Part shown: positions 7,245 through 17,019 of the stretch, piece by piece | Layout: each line of letters begins with the position of its first letter | Numbering within the stretch: position 1 is the first letter of the stretch | Source of the DNA: Microbulbifer sp. Q7 | GTDB taxonomy: Bacteria; Pseudomonadota; Gammaproteobacteria; Pseudomonadales; Cellvibrionaceae | Reading direction: 5' to 3' | Assembly: GCF_001639145.1 (NCBI RefSeq) | Contig: NZ_LROY01000002.1 | Coordinates: 1,210,501 to 1,274,500 of the forward strand | DNA length: 64,000 nucleotides | The notes under the pieces: model-generated | Seen by the model: the letters and a program-made list of their open reading frames with translations, nothing else | The model's database searches: none | What the model was told of the DNA's origin: nothing | Position numbers and translations under genes: made by a program

Positions 7245-8432
7245 ATGAGCAAAAACCAGCCTTTGGCACACTGGGACGACATTCTCCTGCTGGACCGCCA
7301 GCTGACAGATGAAGAGCGGATGATCCGCGACGCCGCCCGTGAATACTGCCAGTCAAAACTGATGCCGCGGGTACTCGAAGCCAACCGCAACGAAATTTTC
7401 GACCGCAATATCATGCGTGAAATGGGCGAACTGGGTCTGCTCGGCTCCACCATTGAGGGCTATGACTGCGCCGGCCTCAACTACGTCTCCTACGGACTGG
7501 TAGCGCGGGAAGTGGAGCGCGTCGATTCCGGCTACCGCTCTGCCATGAGCGTGCAGTCCAGCCTGGTCATGCATCCTATCTATGCCTACGGCAGCGAAGC
7601 GCAGAAAGAGAAGTACCTGCCCAAGCTCGCCAGCGGCGAATGGGTCGGCTGTTTCGGTCTGACCGAGCCCGATGCAGGCTCCGACCCAGGCGGCATGAAA
7701 ACCCGCGCGAAAAAAGTGGACGGCGGCTACCGCCTCAGCGGCGCCAAGATGTGGATCACCAACAGCCCAATCGCTGATGTGTTCGTGGTCTGGGCCAAAG
7801 ACGATGAAGGTGATATCCGCGGCTTTGTGCTGGACAAAGGGATGGAAGGCCTTAGCGCGCCCAAGATTGAGGGTAAATTCTCCCTGCGCGCGTCCATCAC
7901 CGGCGAGATCGTGATGGACAATGTGTTTGTGCCGGAAGAAAACCGGTTCCCCAATATCAAAGGCCTGAGCGGCCCCTTCGGCTGCCTGAACCGCGCCCGC
8001 TACGGCATTTCCTGGGGCGCCATGGGCGCGGCGGAGTTCTGCTGGCACGCGGCCCGTCAGTACGGCCTCGACCGCAAACAGTTCGACAAGCCTCTGGCCC
8101 AGACCCAGCTGTTTCAGAAAAAGCTCGCCGACATGCAGACCGAAATCACCCTCGGCCTGCAGGGATCGTTGCGCGTGGGTCGCCTGATGGATGAGCAGAA
8201 GAGCCATTTTGACCCGACCATGATTTCCCTGGTCAAGCGCAATAACTGTGGCAAGGCCCTGGACATCGCACGCACCGCGCGGGACATGCACGGCGGCAAC
8301 GGCATCGCGGACGAATTCCATGTCATTCGCCATGTGATGAACCTGGAAGCCGTCAATACCTATGAAGGCACCCACGACGTGCATGCGCTGATTCTTGGCC
8401 GCGCCCAAACCGGCCTGCAGGCGTTTTTCTAA
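7245..8432 (+). CDS. gcdH: Glutaryl-CoA dehydrogenase
   Basis: This 395-residue FAD enzyme oxidatively decarboxylates glutaryl-CoA to crotonyl-CoA in lysine and tryptophan degradation. The catalytic base is Glu374 in [16 protein letters not shown]. The FAD and substrate motifs [16 protein letters not shown] and [18 protein letters not shown] are typical of GcdH rather than other acyl-CoA dehydrogenases. A much longer frame from 7074 exists, but the ATG at 7245 gives the normal N-terminus. The upstream region holds a strong hairpin at 7160-7188. No CoA-transferase is adjacent. Confidence 0.93.
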   Translation: MSKNQPLAHWDDILLLDRQLTDEERMIRDAAREYCQSKLMPRVLEANRNEIFDRNIMREMGELGLLGSTIEGYDCAGLNYVSYGLVAREVERVDSGYRSAMSVQSSLVMHPIYAYGSEAQKEKYLPKLASGEWVGCFGLTEPDAGSDPGGMKTRAKKVDGGYRLSGAKMWITNSPIADVFVVWAKDDEGDIRGFVLDKGMEGLSAPKIEGKFSLRASITGEIVMDNVFVPEENRFPNIKGLSGPFGCLNRARYGISWGAMGAAEFCWHAARQYGLDRKQFDKPLAQTQLFQKKLADMQTEITLGLQGSLRVGRLMDEQKSHFDPTMISLVKRNNCGKALDIARTARDMHGGNGIADEFHVIRHVMNLEAVNTYEGTHDVHALILGRAQTGLQAFF

Positions 8433-8514
8433 CCTCGGGTATTCAGGCTGTACCGGAGCCCTGCGGGGCTCCATAATTCCCGTTTCCCCAATACAACGCG
8501 GCAGACGGGAATCC

Positions 8515-9135
8515 ATGGAACAACTGCTTTTCTGGTGCGACCTGGTCGGCATCGTCGTCTTTGCCTTCACCGGAGTTTTGGCCGCCGGTCACAAGCAGAT
8601 GGACCTGTTCGGTGCTGTCGTCCTGGCCTGCGTCACAGCCACCGGCGGTGGCACCACCCGGGACATGATCCTCAACGTCCCCGTGTTCTGGCTCTCTGAC
8701 AGCTACTACCTGTGGATCGCCGCCACCACTGGCGTTATCAGCTTCTACCTCATCCGTTACCTGCAAGTCCCCATGCGCCTGCTGATGATCGCCGATGCCG
8801 CCGGTCTGGCGATATTCGTGGTGATCGGCACCCAGAAAGTGCTCAGTCTCGGACATAGCCCCGCCATCGCCATCGTAATGGGCGTGATGACCGGCACCTT
8901 TGGCGGCCTGATCCGGGATCTTCTTTGCGGCGACATACCACTGCTGCTGCGACGGGAAATATATGCCACCGCGGCCTTGAGTGGCGCCGCCGCTCTGGTG
9001 ATACTGGACGACATTCAGGGGTTACCCGGAGAGGCGGTGGTGGCCATCGCGGTACTGGTGACCCTGGGGATTCGACTCGCCGCGCTGCGCTGGAACCTGT
9101 CCGCGCCCATTGCGCGCATTCGCCCCGAACCCTGA
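8515..9135 (+). CDS. Trimeric intracellular cation channel (TRIC/UPF0126) family membrane protein
   Basis: This 206-residue inner-membrane protein has about seven transmembrane helices built as a tandem duplication. Each half contains the family glycine/RD motif: GGGTTRDMIL near residue 45 and FGGLIRDLLCGDIPLLLR near residue 130. Family members (YadS, YicG) are annotated as TRIC channels or glycine transporters. The ATG at 8515 was chosen over a longer frame that begins inside the preceding gene. It lies 82 bases after gcdH on the same strand. The substrate is unknown. Confidence 0.9.
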   Translation: MEQLLFWCDLVGIVVFAFTGVLAAGHKQMDLFGAVVLACVTATGGGTTRDMILNVPVFWLSDSYYLWIAATTGVISFYLIRYLQVPMRLLMIADAAGLAIFVVIGTQKVLSLGHSPAIAIVMGVMTGTFGGLIRDLLCGDIPLLLRREIYATAALSGAAALVILDDIQGLPGEAVVAIAVLVTLGIRLAALRWNLSAPIARIRPEP

Positions 9136-9168
9136 CACTCGCGCCAGAATTTCATTGAAGACAGACAC

Positions 9169-10881
9169 ATGATGCCCTTACGTATTTTTCTCACCGGCAG
9201 CCGCAGACTGCTGTTGGTGCCGTTACTTGCACTGGTGACCGCTGGCTGCACAAAGAGCGATCCCACGGATGCGGCCGCGGCCAGCCGCTTGATTGCCAAG
9301 CCGTGCTGGTTTGCAACAGAGGCAAGCTGGCCCACCACCCAGTGCTACATGATGGAAGTGCCGGAAAACCACGACAAACCGGCGGGCAGAAAAATCCAGT
9401 TTCCGGTGGTGCGTTTTTTTGCAGAAATCAGTGACCCCGACAAGGAGCCCCTGCTCCACCTGGGCGCCGGTGGGCCCGGGGCCAGCATGGGCCTTGAACC
9501 CGAAAATGCCAGCGACTGGCTGTGGGTCAACTACGCGGGCATGACGGTCGAGAATGGGCGCGACCTGATCATCATCGATCCCCGCGGTACCGGCATGGCC
9601 CGCCCGAGACTCGCGTGCGATGAATTCATCAAGGACGCGAACCTCGCCTTTACCCGCAACCTGAGTACCGATGAAGAGTCCCGTGTTTTCACCTACAGCA
9701 TGGAGCGCTGCTATACCCGCCTTAGCGCCACCGCCGATCTGGCCCACTACAACAGCGCCACCGTCGCCCGCGATGTTGAGGCGCTGCGCCAGGCACTGGG
9801 AATCCCCAAGCTGAACCTGTACGGCGTCTCTTATGCGAGCCGCTACGCACTGACCATTGCACGGGATTTCCCGCAATCCGTGCGCGCCCTGGTGCTCAAC
9901 AGCGCCGTCTTCCCGGAGATCATCTACACCCAGCAACTGCCCGAGGATGTGATTGCCGCGTACCAGCGCGGGCTGGACTACTGCAGCCAGGATACGCAAT
10001 GCAACAAGCAGTATCCCGATCTTAAGCGCCGCCTGGAAACCCTGGTGGAGGAGCTCGACGAAACCCCTCTCACCGTGGAAACCGGCAACATTCATCCAGG
10101 CGAGCGTTACCCTTTCCTGCTGACCGGCCAGCGCCTGCTGCGCGTACTATTTCAGGCGCTGTATGACGAGCGCTTTTACAAGGAGCTGCCCGCGATCATC
10201 GAGGAACTCGAGTCCGATCAGGCGGAACAGCTAAAGCCCGCCATCGCCAGCTTTATGGGGTTGGTGCTCGACCCCAATTTCGGCGATGCCGCAGGCATCA
10301 GCCATTTCTGTTATGAGGAAGCACCCTTTGTGGACTTCGACAAGGCCCGGCTGTCTGCGTCTAACAGCGGCATTCTGGGTGGCTCGGTGCGCTCTGACAT
10401 CAACATGATGCAGCTGCAATGCCGCATATGGGCCATCCCCTCCGCTCCCCAGCTGGAGTCCCGGGCGGTCAAAACAACACTGCCAACACTGGTCATGCAT
10501 GGCGCTCTCGACCCGGTGCTTGCTGCCAAGGATGCAGACCGGGCCCGCAAAAAGCTCCCCAATCACCAGTGGTTACTGTTCCCGCAACTGGCACACGATG
10601 TGATTTCAGCCAGTGACTGCGCCGAACAGGCGGCAGCCCGCTTCCTGGACGACCCGCAACAGCCCGTCACTGAAGTCGCCACCAGCTGCCGCAAAGAGGA
10701 ACTAGCACGGATGGCAGAGCTGGAGAAGAAAATCGCGGAAATGGAGCAGAAGCCGACGCAGGAGCCTGCGAACGGCGCGGCGATAAAACCCGAAGGCGAG
10801 AGCGCGCGTGACACGGCCGAGGGGGAAAAACAGCGCAGCCATACCCTACCCGCCGGCAACCGCTATTCCGAAGCACACTGA
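9169..10881 (+). CDS. Alpha/beta hydrolase lipoprotein with TAP-like C-terminus
   Basis: This 570-residue secreted hydrolase has a lipoprotein signal (LLALVTAGC, Cys about residue 27). The nucleophile elbow is GVSYAS (about residue 223), preceded by DPRGTGMARP as in proline-iminopeptidase/tripeptidyl aminopeptidase enzymes of family S33. The C-terminal TAP-like part holds LVMHGALDPV (catalytic Asp) and QLAHDVI (catalytic His). A 60-residue polar tail with a short coiled coil (MAELEKKIAEMEQK) is added at the end. It is likely an envelope-anchored aminopeptidase or esterase; the substrate is not predictable. Confidence 0.85.
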   Translation: MMPLRIFLTGSRRLLLVPLLALVTAGCTKSDPTDAAAASRLIAKPCWFATEASWPTTQCYMMEVPENHDKPAGRKIQFPVVRFFAEISDPDKEPLLHLGAGGPGASMGLEPENASDWLWVNYAGMTVENGRDLIIIDPRGTGMARPRLACDEFIKDANLAFTRNLSTDEESRVFTYSMERCYTRLSATADLAHYNSATVARDVEALRQALGIPKLNLYGVSYASRYALTIARDFPQSVRALVLNSAVFPEIIYTQQLPEDVIAAYQRGLDYCSQDTQCNKQYPDLKRRLETLVEELDETPLTVETGNIHPGERYPFLLTGQRLLRVLFQALYDERFYKELPAIIEELESDQAEQLKPAIASFMGLVLDPNFGDAAGISHFCYEEAPFVDFDKARLSASNSGILGGSVRSDINMMQLQCRIWAIPSAPQLESRAVKTTLPTLVMHGALDPVLAAKDADRARKKLPNHQWLLFPQLAHDVISASDCAEQAAARFLDDPQQPVTEVATSCRKEELARMAELEKKIAEMEQKPTQEPANGAAIKPEGESARDTAEGEKQRSHTLPAGNRYSEAH

Positions 10882-10945
10882 CGCTGGACAAATCTGCCCA
10901 TGGGGCTTAATTTGGTCGCAATAACGACGATAAAACGCAGTAGCT

Positions 10946-11800
10946 ATGACATATCAGGGTGTGATTGAAGTTACCGAGCTGGCCGAACTTGTGGATCAAC
11001 GGGATCGCAACGCTGGCCAACTGGTGATTCTGGATTGCCGCTACAACCTGGCAGACCAACAGGCCGGCGAGCAGGCGTATCTCAGCGAGCATATCCCGGG
11101 CGCCCACTACGCCAGCCTGCATCAGGATCTCTCGGGTGCCTGCGAACGCTACGGTGGTCGCCACCCCCTGCCCTCCGCCCACCACTTTTCCGAGTTTGCT
11201 CGCTCAGTGGGCGTGTCTGAAGAGACACAAGTGGTGGTCTACGATGACCAGCGCTTGGCCTTTGCCGCGCGCGCCTGGTGGCTGTTTCGCCATTTCGGGC
11301 ACGCGCGGGTTGCTGTTCTGAACGGCGGCCTGCAGGCCTGGAAAAAGGCCGGACTACCGACTACAGCGGATCCTACCAGTGCCCCTGTTGCGGGCAGCTT
11401 CACGGCTTCGGCCAATGCCGCGGAGCTAGTGCACTACGATGACCTCTACCCGCATCTGCAAACCCCGCCCTGGCAGCTGGTGGATGCCCGCGAACCCAAG
11501 CGCTTTCTCGGTAACGAGGAGCCCATCGACCCCGTCGCGGGGCACATCCCGGGCGCAGTCAACAAACCCTGGCAGAACGTCACCGACGATCAGGGCTTGA
11601 TCAAGCCCATCGCCGCGCTACGCGAGCACTGGCAGACAATCCCCGCCGATGACGATATCGTGTGTTATTGCGGATCCGGCGTTACCGCGTGCGTGAACCT
11701 CTTGTCCCTGCACCTGATCGGGCGCAACGCACAGCTCTACCCCGGCAGCTGGAGCGACTGGTGCGCGCACATTCTGCATCCGCGCACCGAGTCTGCCTGA
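10946..11800 (+). CDS. 3-mercaptopyruvate sulfurtransferase-type rhodanese
   Basis: This 284-residue protein consists of two rhodanese domains. The C-terminal active-site loop is CGSGVTA with Cys242, the mercaptopyruvate sulfurtransferase (SseA) signature rather than the CRKGVTA of thiosulfate sulfurtransferases. The linker motif GGLQAWKKAGLP and the second-domain motif VDAREPKRFLGNEEPIDPVAGHIPGA are typical. No signal peptide is visible, so it is cytoplasmic. The downstream msrA is convergent and 21 bases away. Confidence 0.9.
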   Translation: MTYQGVIEVTELAELVDQRDRNAGQLVILDCRYNLADQQAGEQAYLSEHIPGAHYASLHQDLSGACERYGGRHPLPSAHHFSEFARSVGVSEETQVVVYDDQRLAFAARAWWLFRHFGHARVAVLNGGLQAWKKAGLPTTADPTSAPVAGSFTASANAAELVHYDDLYPHLQTPPWQLVDAREPKRFLGNEEPIDPVAGHIPGAVNKPWQNVTDDQGLIKPIAALREHWQTIPADDDIVCYCGSGVTACVNLLSLHLIGRNAQLYPGSWSDWCAHILHPRTESA

Positions 11801-11821
11801 GCGGCCACCAGTCCAGGCGCA

Positions 11822-12451
11822 CTACCGCAGCAGGCAGGCGCCGGTTCCGGCAAGACCGCAATAGCCACCGGGATTCTTCGCCAGGTATTGCTGGTGATCT
11901 TCTTCCGCGTAGTAAAACGTCGGCGCGGGCCCGATTTCGGTGGTAATGGCACCAAAGCCCTTATCGGCCAGCGCTCGCTGGAAATCGCTTTCGGAGGCTT
12001 TGGCCTGCGCCAGCTGCTCATCCCCGTAGGTGTAGATACAGGAACGATACTGGGTGCCCAGGTCGTTGCCCTGGCGCATGCCCTGAGTAGGGTCATGCTC
12101 TTCCCAAAAACGGCGTAACAGCTCGTCGTAACTGATCTTCTGCGGATCAAATACCACCAGCACCACTTCCGCGTGTCCGGTGCCACCGCTGCACACTTCC
12201 TGGTAATTCGGGTTGGGCGTATGCCCCCCGGCGTAGCCAACCGCGGTGACATAAACGCCGTCAATTTCCCAGAACAAGCGTTCCGCGCCCCAGAAACAGC
12301 CCATACCAAAAACAGCCTGCTGCATACCTTCCGGGAATGGTGGGCGCATGGCGTGACCGGACACAAAATGTTTCCCGCTGATCGGCATGGCTTCAGAGCG
12401 GCCAGGAAGCGCCTGATCGCGCGAAGGCATCTGGGTTTTATCGTAATCCAT
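11822..12451 (-). CDS. msrA: Peptide methionine sulfoxide reductase A
   Basis: This enzyme reduces methionine-S-sulfoxide in proteins. The 209-residue length and the active-site GCFWG motif (Cys52) identify MsrA. Other motifs are GYAGG, the EHDPTQ region and C-terminal resolving cysteines (Cys198 and Cys206). A good AGAGG ribosome site lies upstream of the start. It is convergent with the sulfurtransferase gene and follows, on the same strand, a methyltransferase gene 32 bases upstream. Confidence 0.97.
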   Translation of the reverse strand: MDYDKTQMPSRDQALPGRSEAMPISGKHFVSGHAMRPPFPEGMQQAVFGMGCFWGAERLFWEIDGVYVTAVGYAGGHTPNPNYQEVCSGGTGHAEVVLVVFDPQKISYDELLRRFWEEHDPTQGMRQGNDLGTQYRSCIYTYGDEQLAQAKASESDFQRALADKGFGAITTEIGPAPTFYYAEEDHQQYLAKNPGGYCGLAGTGACLLR

Positions 12452-12483
12452 GAGATTTACCTCTTGTCACTGAAACGGCCGCG

Positions 12484-13101
12484 TTATTCGCCCGCAAGCA
12501 TAATACAGCCGGTGGCTTTCATCGGGCGCTGAGTCTGCCATTCGAAATACCGGGCGTCGAGTTTTTCCTCCGCCCGCTCCGCCAGGCGCCGAAATGGTGA
12601 GCGCCCCGGGTCAACCAGCAGTACCCGCCCCACACCAGCGCGCAGGGCACGCCGGGTTAAATTGAACAGCGGCGCTTCCAACTGATCCCAGAAGCAGATA
12701 TCCGTGCCGATCACCGCATCAAACTCCGCAAGGGCCGCCTGTGTGACCTTCTCATAGCGGCAGCGCCAGGTTTTGATCTCCACCCCGTTCAGCGCCGCGT
12801 GATATTCCGCAAACGGAAATACGCTGGGGTCCGCATCCAGAGACGTCACCCGCGCATCGAACGTCTTGGCACAAAAAATTCCGCCCAGCCCCCAACCACA
12901 GCCAAGGTCCAGCACCCGTGCGCCTTGTTTAAGCGGGTGCTTTTTCAGGTAATCCATGGTCAGGCAGGAACTTCGCCAAAACTTGTTTCCGTGCAGGCTG
13001 GCGTCCCCCGCCTCCCGCCGCAGCCTGCGCATATCCGGGTGCGCGTTTTTGCGCACAGTCAAACCAAACATCGTGCGGCTGAGAGAATGACTTTCAGACA
13101 A
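12484..13101 (-). CDS. Class I SAM-dependent methyltransferase (lysine methyltransferase-like)
   Basis: This 205-residue protein has SAM motif I in VLDLGCGWGLGGIFCAK (about residues 64-80), the acidic loop SLDADPSV, and a motif IV-like GTDICFWD. The layout resembles the PF10294 family (protein lysine methyltransferases of the EEF2KMT/nicotinamide N-methyltransferase-like type). The start is TTG, supported by GGGGAG just upstream. It shares orientation with msrA. The substrate is unknown. Confidence 0.8.
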   Translation of the reverse strand: MSESHSLSRTMFGLTVRKNAHPDMRRLRREAGDASLHGNKFWRSSCLTMDYLKKHPLKQGARVLDLGCGWGLGGIFCAKTFDARVTSLDADPSVFPFAEYHAALNGVEIKTWRCRYEKVTQAALAEFDAVIGTDICFWDQLEAPLFNLTRRALRAGVGRVLLVDPGRSPFRRLAERAEEKLDARYFEWQTQRPMKATGCIMLAGE

Positions 13102-13385
13102 GGAACTCCCCTTTTGTATTCACCGTTATGCTGTAACCGGGTCGTAGCTTATATGGTGGCCCAAGGCCCGGTTTCAACCAGTGCGCCACTTTGCCCGCGC
13201 AATCCGCTGTGCGGCGGGTTCCACAAAAATAACGCAGCTGCTGCCATTTGTGCGAAGTCGGCCCGCTCCGCCGTAACTGCTCGCCCATCTAGTCTACTTT
13301 TGCAGATGAGCCTTTGCCGGCTTTATCCACCGATGACGGTTTTAGCCGCGCGATGACGTCGTTCTTGTAGACAAGAGAGCAGAGC

Positions 13386-14651
13386 ATGAATAAGAAACTC
13401 CGCAGATCACTATTACTAGCTGTCACTGCGGCGGCGACTTCCAGTGCATATGCGGTGCCAATCTATCAGTCCAATCAGGTTACCCTCTACATGGAGGGCT
13501 ATTTTACCGCGCACATGGTAAATACCTTTGGCGACACGCAAATGCAGGACGGCGCCTCGCGCATACGTTTCGGCCTCAATATTCCCGCTTACGACCTTTG
13601 GGATACCGGCTTCAACGTCGAGTGGGGCATCGCCGCGATTTCTTCTGCGCAAGACCTGCTGATACAGGGCGACCAGCAGGTCTCCCCTGCCGACCGCAAC
13701 CAATCGTTCTACCTTCGCCAGGGTCACGCGTTTGCCAAGCACCCCAAGTGGGGGGACTTTTCCGCGGGCAAGCAGTGGGGGGTGTACTACGAGGTAACCT
13801 ATATCACCGACTGGTACAACGTCTCCGGTGGCCTCGCCAGCGGTACCTACGGCCTCAATACCGATGGCGGCGCCACGGGCACGGGTCGCGCCGACAGCGC
13901 GCTGGCCTGGCGCAAGAAATGGGAATTTGATGCGGGCGAATTCAAGATTGGCGTGCAGTACGCCTCCCATGTGGCCGACCTCGCGATTAGTGTCGATGAC
14001 ATTGCCGGCCCCGATACCCGCCTGGTATGCCCTCGGGGAGATTGCGAGTACGGCATCAGCCACGGCATTGCCGCGGTGTACCGGGCCGATATCGGCGACG
14101 GCTTTTTTATCGGCGCCGCCTACAACCGCGTGAAACTGGATATCGCCAGCCAGGACGGGCTGATTTTCGACACATCGGTTACACCACCCGTACTAATTCG
14201 GGATGACTTTGCGTTTAATGCCAGCAGCAACATCTGGACCACCGCCGTTGGCACCTACTATGGCAAAGAGGCGTTTGCCAAAGGCTTCTACGGTGCCTTC
14301 GTGTACCAGCGTTCCCAGAACAATCAGTTGGCACCGATCGGCTCGGTAACGGGAATCACCAACTTTTTTGATGCGCGGGGCTCAGAGTCTTTTCTCAGCT
14401 ACACCTGGGGTGCTGACAATTGCTACTCCTTCTACGGCGGGCACAACTACCTGGAATCCGACGACCCGGAATTCAATGCGGCACTCCTCGATGCCGATAA
14501 ATACCGGCTGGAGCAGTACTATCTGGGCTTCCAGTACCGCTGGAACGAGCGGGTGCGCATTTACTTCGAAAATGCGTTTGATGGCAGCAATGCGGTGGCC
14601 TCGCCGGATTACGACAGCTTTAACGCCATCGGCATTCGTATCGACATCTGA
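13386..14651 (+). CDS. Outer-membrane porin-like beta-barrel protein
   Basis: This 421-residue protein has an N-terminal signal peptide cleaved after SSAYA (about residue 23), then alternating amphipathic strands. It includes the porin-type segments GASRIRFGLNIPAYD and GKQWGVYYEVT. The C-terminus IGIRIDI has an outer-membrane insertion character, though it ends in Ile rather than Phe. The fold suggests a 16-18-stranded porin of the DcaP or general type. A long 284-base upstream region and a good ribosome site (AGAGAGCAGAG) suggest its own promoter. The solute is unknown. Confidence 0.8.
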   Translation: MNKKLRRSLLLAVTAAATSSAYAVPIYQSNQVTLYMEGYFTAHMVNTFGDTQMQDGASRIRFGLNIPAYDLWDTGFNVEWGIAAISSAQDLLIQGDQQVSPADRNQSFYLRQGHAFAKHPKWGDFSAGKQWGVYYEVTYITDWYNVSGGLASGTYGLNTDGGATGTGRADSALAWRKKWEFDAGEFKIGVQYASHVADLAISVDDIAGPDTRLVCPRGDCEYGISHGIAAVYRADIGDGFFIGAAYNRVKLDIASQDGLIFDTSVTPPVLIRDDFAFNASSNIWTTAVGTYYGKEAFAKGFYGAFVYQRSQNNQLAPIGSVTGITNFFDARGSESFLSYTWGADNCYSFYGGHNYLESDDPEFNAALLDADKYRLEQYYLGFQYRWNERVRIYFENAFDGSNAVASPDYDSFNAIGIRIDI

Positions 14652-14690
14652 TACGCTTGCGGCCTGAATTATTTCCGGGAGCAGCAAACC

Positions 14691-15230
14691 TTGGGCCGCA
14701 TGATTTTACTGATTGCCGTAGGCATTTTTGCCTGGCTGGCAGTCCAACAGTTCAAATACACCCCGCCAGAGCGCCGGCGCAAACTGATATTGCAATACCT
14801 GTTGATCGCACTGGCGCTGGCGGCGGTTCTGTTAGCGGTTACCGGGCGGCTGCACTGGGTGGGTGCCGCGGTGGCCGTGGTGCTGCCGCTGGTCAATCGG
14901 CTGTGGCGAACCTTCGGCCGGCATCTGCCGTGGATTGCACCACTGATCGCCAAACACGCCCAGGCAAAGGCAGAAAAAGAAAAAGCCAAAAACGCCAATA
15001 CTGAGGAGCAGCAATCAGGGCACAAGGCGCAGCGCCCCGATGAGCCGCCGCTGACAGTGGCCGAGGCACGCAAGATACTGTGTGTTTCCGCCGATGCCAG
15101 CAAAGAAGAAATCATTGGCGCTCACCGCAAACTCATCCAGAAATTCCACCCGGACCGCGGAGGCAATGACTACCTCGCCTCCCGCATCAATGCCGCCAAG
15201 GCCCTGCTGCTCAAGCAGTTCGATCAGTAA
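14691..15230 (+). CDS. Membrane-anchored J-domain protein
   Basis: This 179-residue protein starts with two transmembrane helices (about residues 4-20 and 35-65) and a charged Lys/Glu/Ala linker. It ends in a J domain with the HPD motif (FHPDRGG). This is the DnaJ layout of Pam18/Tim14-like bacterial co-chaperones that stimulate a DnaK ATPase at the membrane. TTG at 14691 is favoured by GGGAG nine bases upstream; an ATG three codons later is possible. Its stop lies six bases before the convergent cmoM stop. Confidence 0.88.
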   Translation: MGRMILLIAVGIFAWLAVQQFKYTPPERRRKLILQYLLIALALAAVLLAVTGRLHWVGAAVAVVLPLVNRLWRTFGRHLPWIAPLIAKHAQAKAEKEKAKNANTEEQQSGHKAQRPDEPPLTVAEARKILCVSADASKEEIIGAHRKLIQKFHPDRGGNDYLASRINAAKALLLKQFDQ

Positions 15231-15236
15231 GCCCGC

Positions 15237-16019
15237 TCAGGCCCGCCGGCACAACAGATGTACGTAGCGGGCCAATTGTCGATACGGATCGACGCGCGAG
15301 TAGTCGAGCTCTTTCTCCACAATCGCCGCCGCTGGTAACTTGTCACGCATCTCCGGCGTCATGAAATCATGAAAGCAGCGAATGCCACTGTGAGCAATCA
15401 CCGAGAGCCCCGCCTGGGGTATCCACCCCATCACCTCTTCCGGTAACAACGGGTTGCGCGGTGTCAGACTCCCCGGGTGCCCACCCCAGTCACCGCTGCT
15501 GCGGTTGCGATCGAGCTGCCGCAAACTGCCACGCTGCAGCAGGCGAAACTCCAGCGCACGCCGATTGTAAAACGTCAGGGAAAGGTAGCCACCCGGGGCG
15601 AGGCTTTCGGCGAGATGCACCAGCGCCTGCTGCGGCTGGTCCAGCCATTCGAGCACCGCATGGCAGAGCAGCAGGTCGGCCTGGGGAATACGGGGGTCCG
15701 CGCGCAACGCCTGCAATGGCAGTTGCAGGGCCTGCACACGCTCCGCCAGCCCCAGCGCCGTAACCTGCTCCCGGGCCAGCGCCAACATGGCCTCGGAAAT
15801 ATCGGTAATCCAGACACGGTGCCCTGCCCCGGCAAGATCCAGCGCAAACTGCCCCTGCCCGCCGCCAGCATCCACCACCTTGAGCGTGCGGGCCACTGCG
15901 GTATCCAGTACCGGCGCAAGATCCCGGTTCAGTACCGCCAGGCGGATATCGCCCTTCAACCCGCCGTAAATCCGCTTGCGGAAGCGTTGCGCCAGGTCAT
16001 CAAAATTGCGATCAGCCAC
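15237..16019 (-). CDS. cmoM: tRNA 5-carboxymethoxyuridine methyltransferase
   Basis: This enzyme methylates cmo5U34 to mcmo5U34 in tRNA. The 260-residue class I methyltransferase begins MADRNFDDLAQRFRKRIYGG, very close to E. coli CmoM. It contains VDAGGGQGQFALDLA (SAM motif I), HAVLEWLDQP and a C-terminal PYRQLARYVHLLCR. The start is GTG. It sits about 3.9 kb from the cmoA-cmoB pair on the opposite strand, so all three cmo genes are in one neighbourhood. Confidence 0.93.
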   Translation of the reverse strand: MADRNFDDLAQRFRKRIYGGLKGDIRLAVLNRDLAPVLDTAVARTLKVVDAGGGQGQFALDLAGAGHRVWITDISEAMLALAREQVTALGLAERVQALQLPLQALRADPRIPQADLLLCHAVLEWLDQPQQALVHLAESLAPGGYLSLTFYNRRALEFRLLQRGSLRQLDRNRSSGDWGGHPGSLTPRNPLLPEEVMGWIPQAGLSVIAHSGIRCFHDFMTPEMRDKLPAAAIVEKELDYSRVDPYRQLARYVHLLCRRA

Positions 16020-16053
16020 GGCGGCAATGCCCGATTTCCAGTGTATCGATCAC

Positions 16054-16782
16054 TTACTTGTCCCTGACCTGATCCAGGGAGCGACCCTCGGCGGCCAGAA
16101 TGACCTGCAGGGTGCGCGAGCGGAACTCCCGCATATACAACACCCAGATCACGGCCAGATAACCGCCTACAAACAGCACCGGATGGACAAACCAGCCCAT
16201 TACCGCCATGGAGAAGTAGAAAGAGCGCAGGCCATAGTTGTAGCTGTGCCCCGCCTGGTCGATGACCTTGGCGGCACTGATGGCATAGCGGCGACGCTCC
16301 TCGCGGGTCACCTCCTCCTCGTCGACGGCCGGCGCGGCGCCGAGCAACACGTTGGCGAAAGAGTACTGGCGTAACGACCAGGTGAAATTAAAGAAGGCGA
16401 AGATATAGATCACGATGAGCACCATGACCTTGATCTCGAATTGCTCGACGGTTGTCGTCTGTGCAAATGGCAGGCTACTCAACACCTCCACCGCCGCCGT
16501 ATTCGCTGAGAGCGCCGTTACCAGACCCGCCAGAATCAGGATACTGGTGGAAGCAAAGAAGCCAATCACCCGTTCCAGATTGCTGAGAATGGCCGCATCC
16601 GGCATGCGCATGTCCCGCTCCAGCATACGCAGCATCCATTCGACCCGGTACCACTGCATGGAGGAAGCCAGGCACCAGGCGGTTTTCGCTTTCCTGCGCG
16701 CGAACGCCGTGTAACCGGCCCATGTCAGGCAAAAGCCGGCAAGGCTCGCAAAATCCATCCAGTTCAACGCACGGTCCCCCAT
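16054..16782 (-). CDS. DUF599 family membrane protein
   Basis: This 242-residue integral membrane protein has four predicted helices (about 12-30, 70-92, 115-140 and 185-220). The motifs WMLRMLERDMRMPDAAILSNLERVIGFFASTS and a C-terminal AGHSYNYGLRSFYFS match the DUF599 family, which has no assigned role. It lies 34 bases upstream of cmoM on the same strand and may be cotranscribed with it. Confidence 0.85.
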   Translation of the reverse strand: MGDRALNWMDFASLAGFCLTWAGYTAFARRKAKTAWCLASSMQWYRVEWMLRMLERDMRMPDAAILSNLERVIGFFASTSILILAGLVTALSANTAAVEVLSSLPFAQTTTVEQFEIKVMVLIVIYIFAFFNFTWSLRQYSFANVLLGAAPAVDEEEVTREERRRYAISAAKVIDQAGHSYNYGLRSFYFSMAVMGWFVHPVLFVGGYLAVIWVLYMREFRSRTLQVILAAEGRSLDQVRDK

Positions 16783-17019
16783 CTACTACATTTATGGCGC
16801 TAGATAATAAGGCTGAAGTTTCGCACCGGTGACGCGGGTGTCAACACCGACGTGGAGTATCGCATCGATGACCGGCACAGACAGTGCACCAGTAACGCCA
16901 CAGGTGCCTGTCAACCCTGTCATTTTCACCGTCCGGAGCGCTAAAATGGCCGCCGATTTTGCCGGCTCAGGAGGATTGATCCGCCCCGGCAACCGCAAAC
17001 TACCCATTGGAGCTGTCTT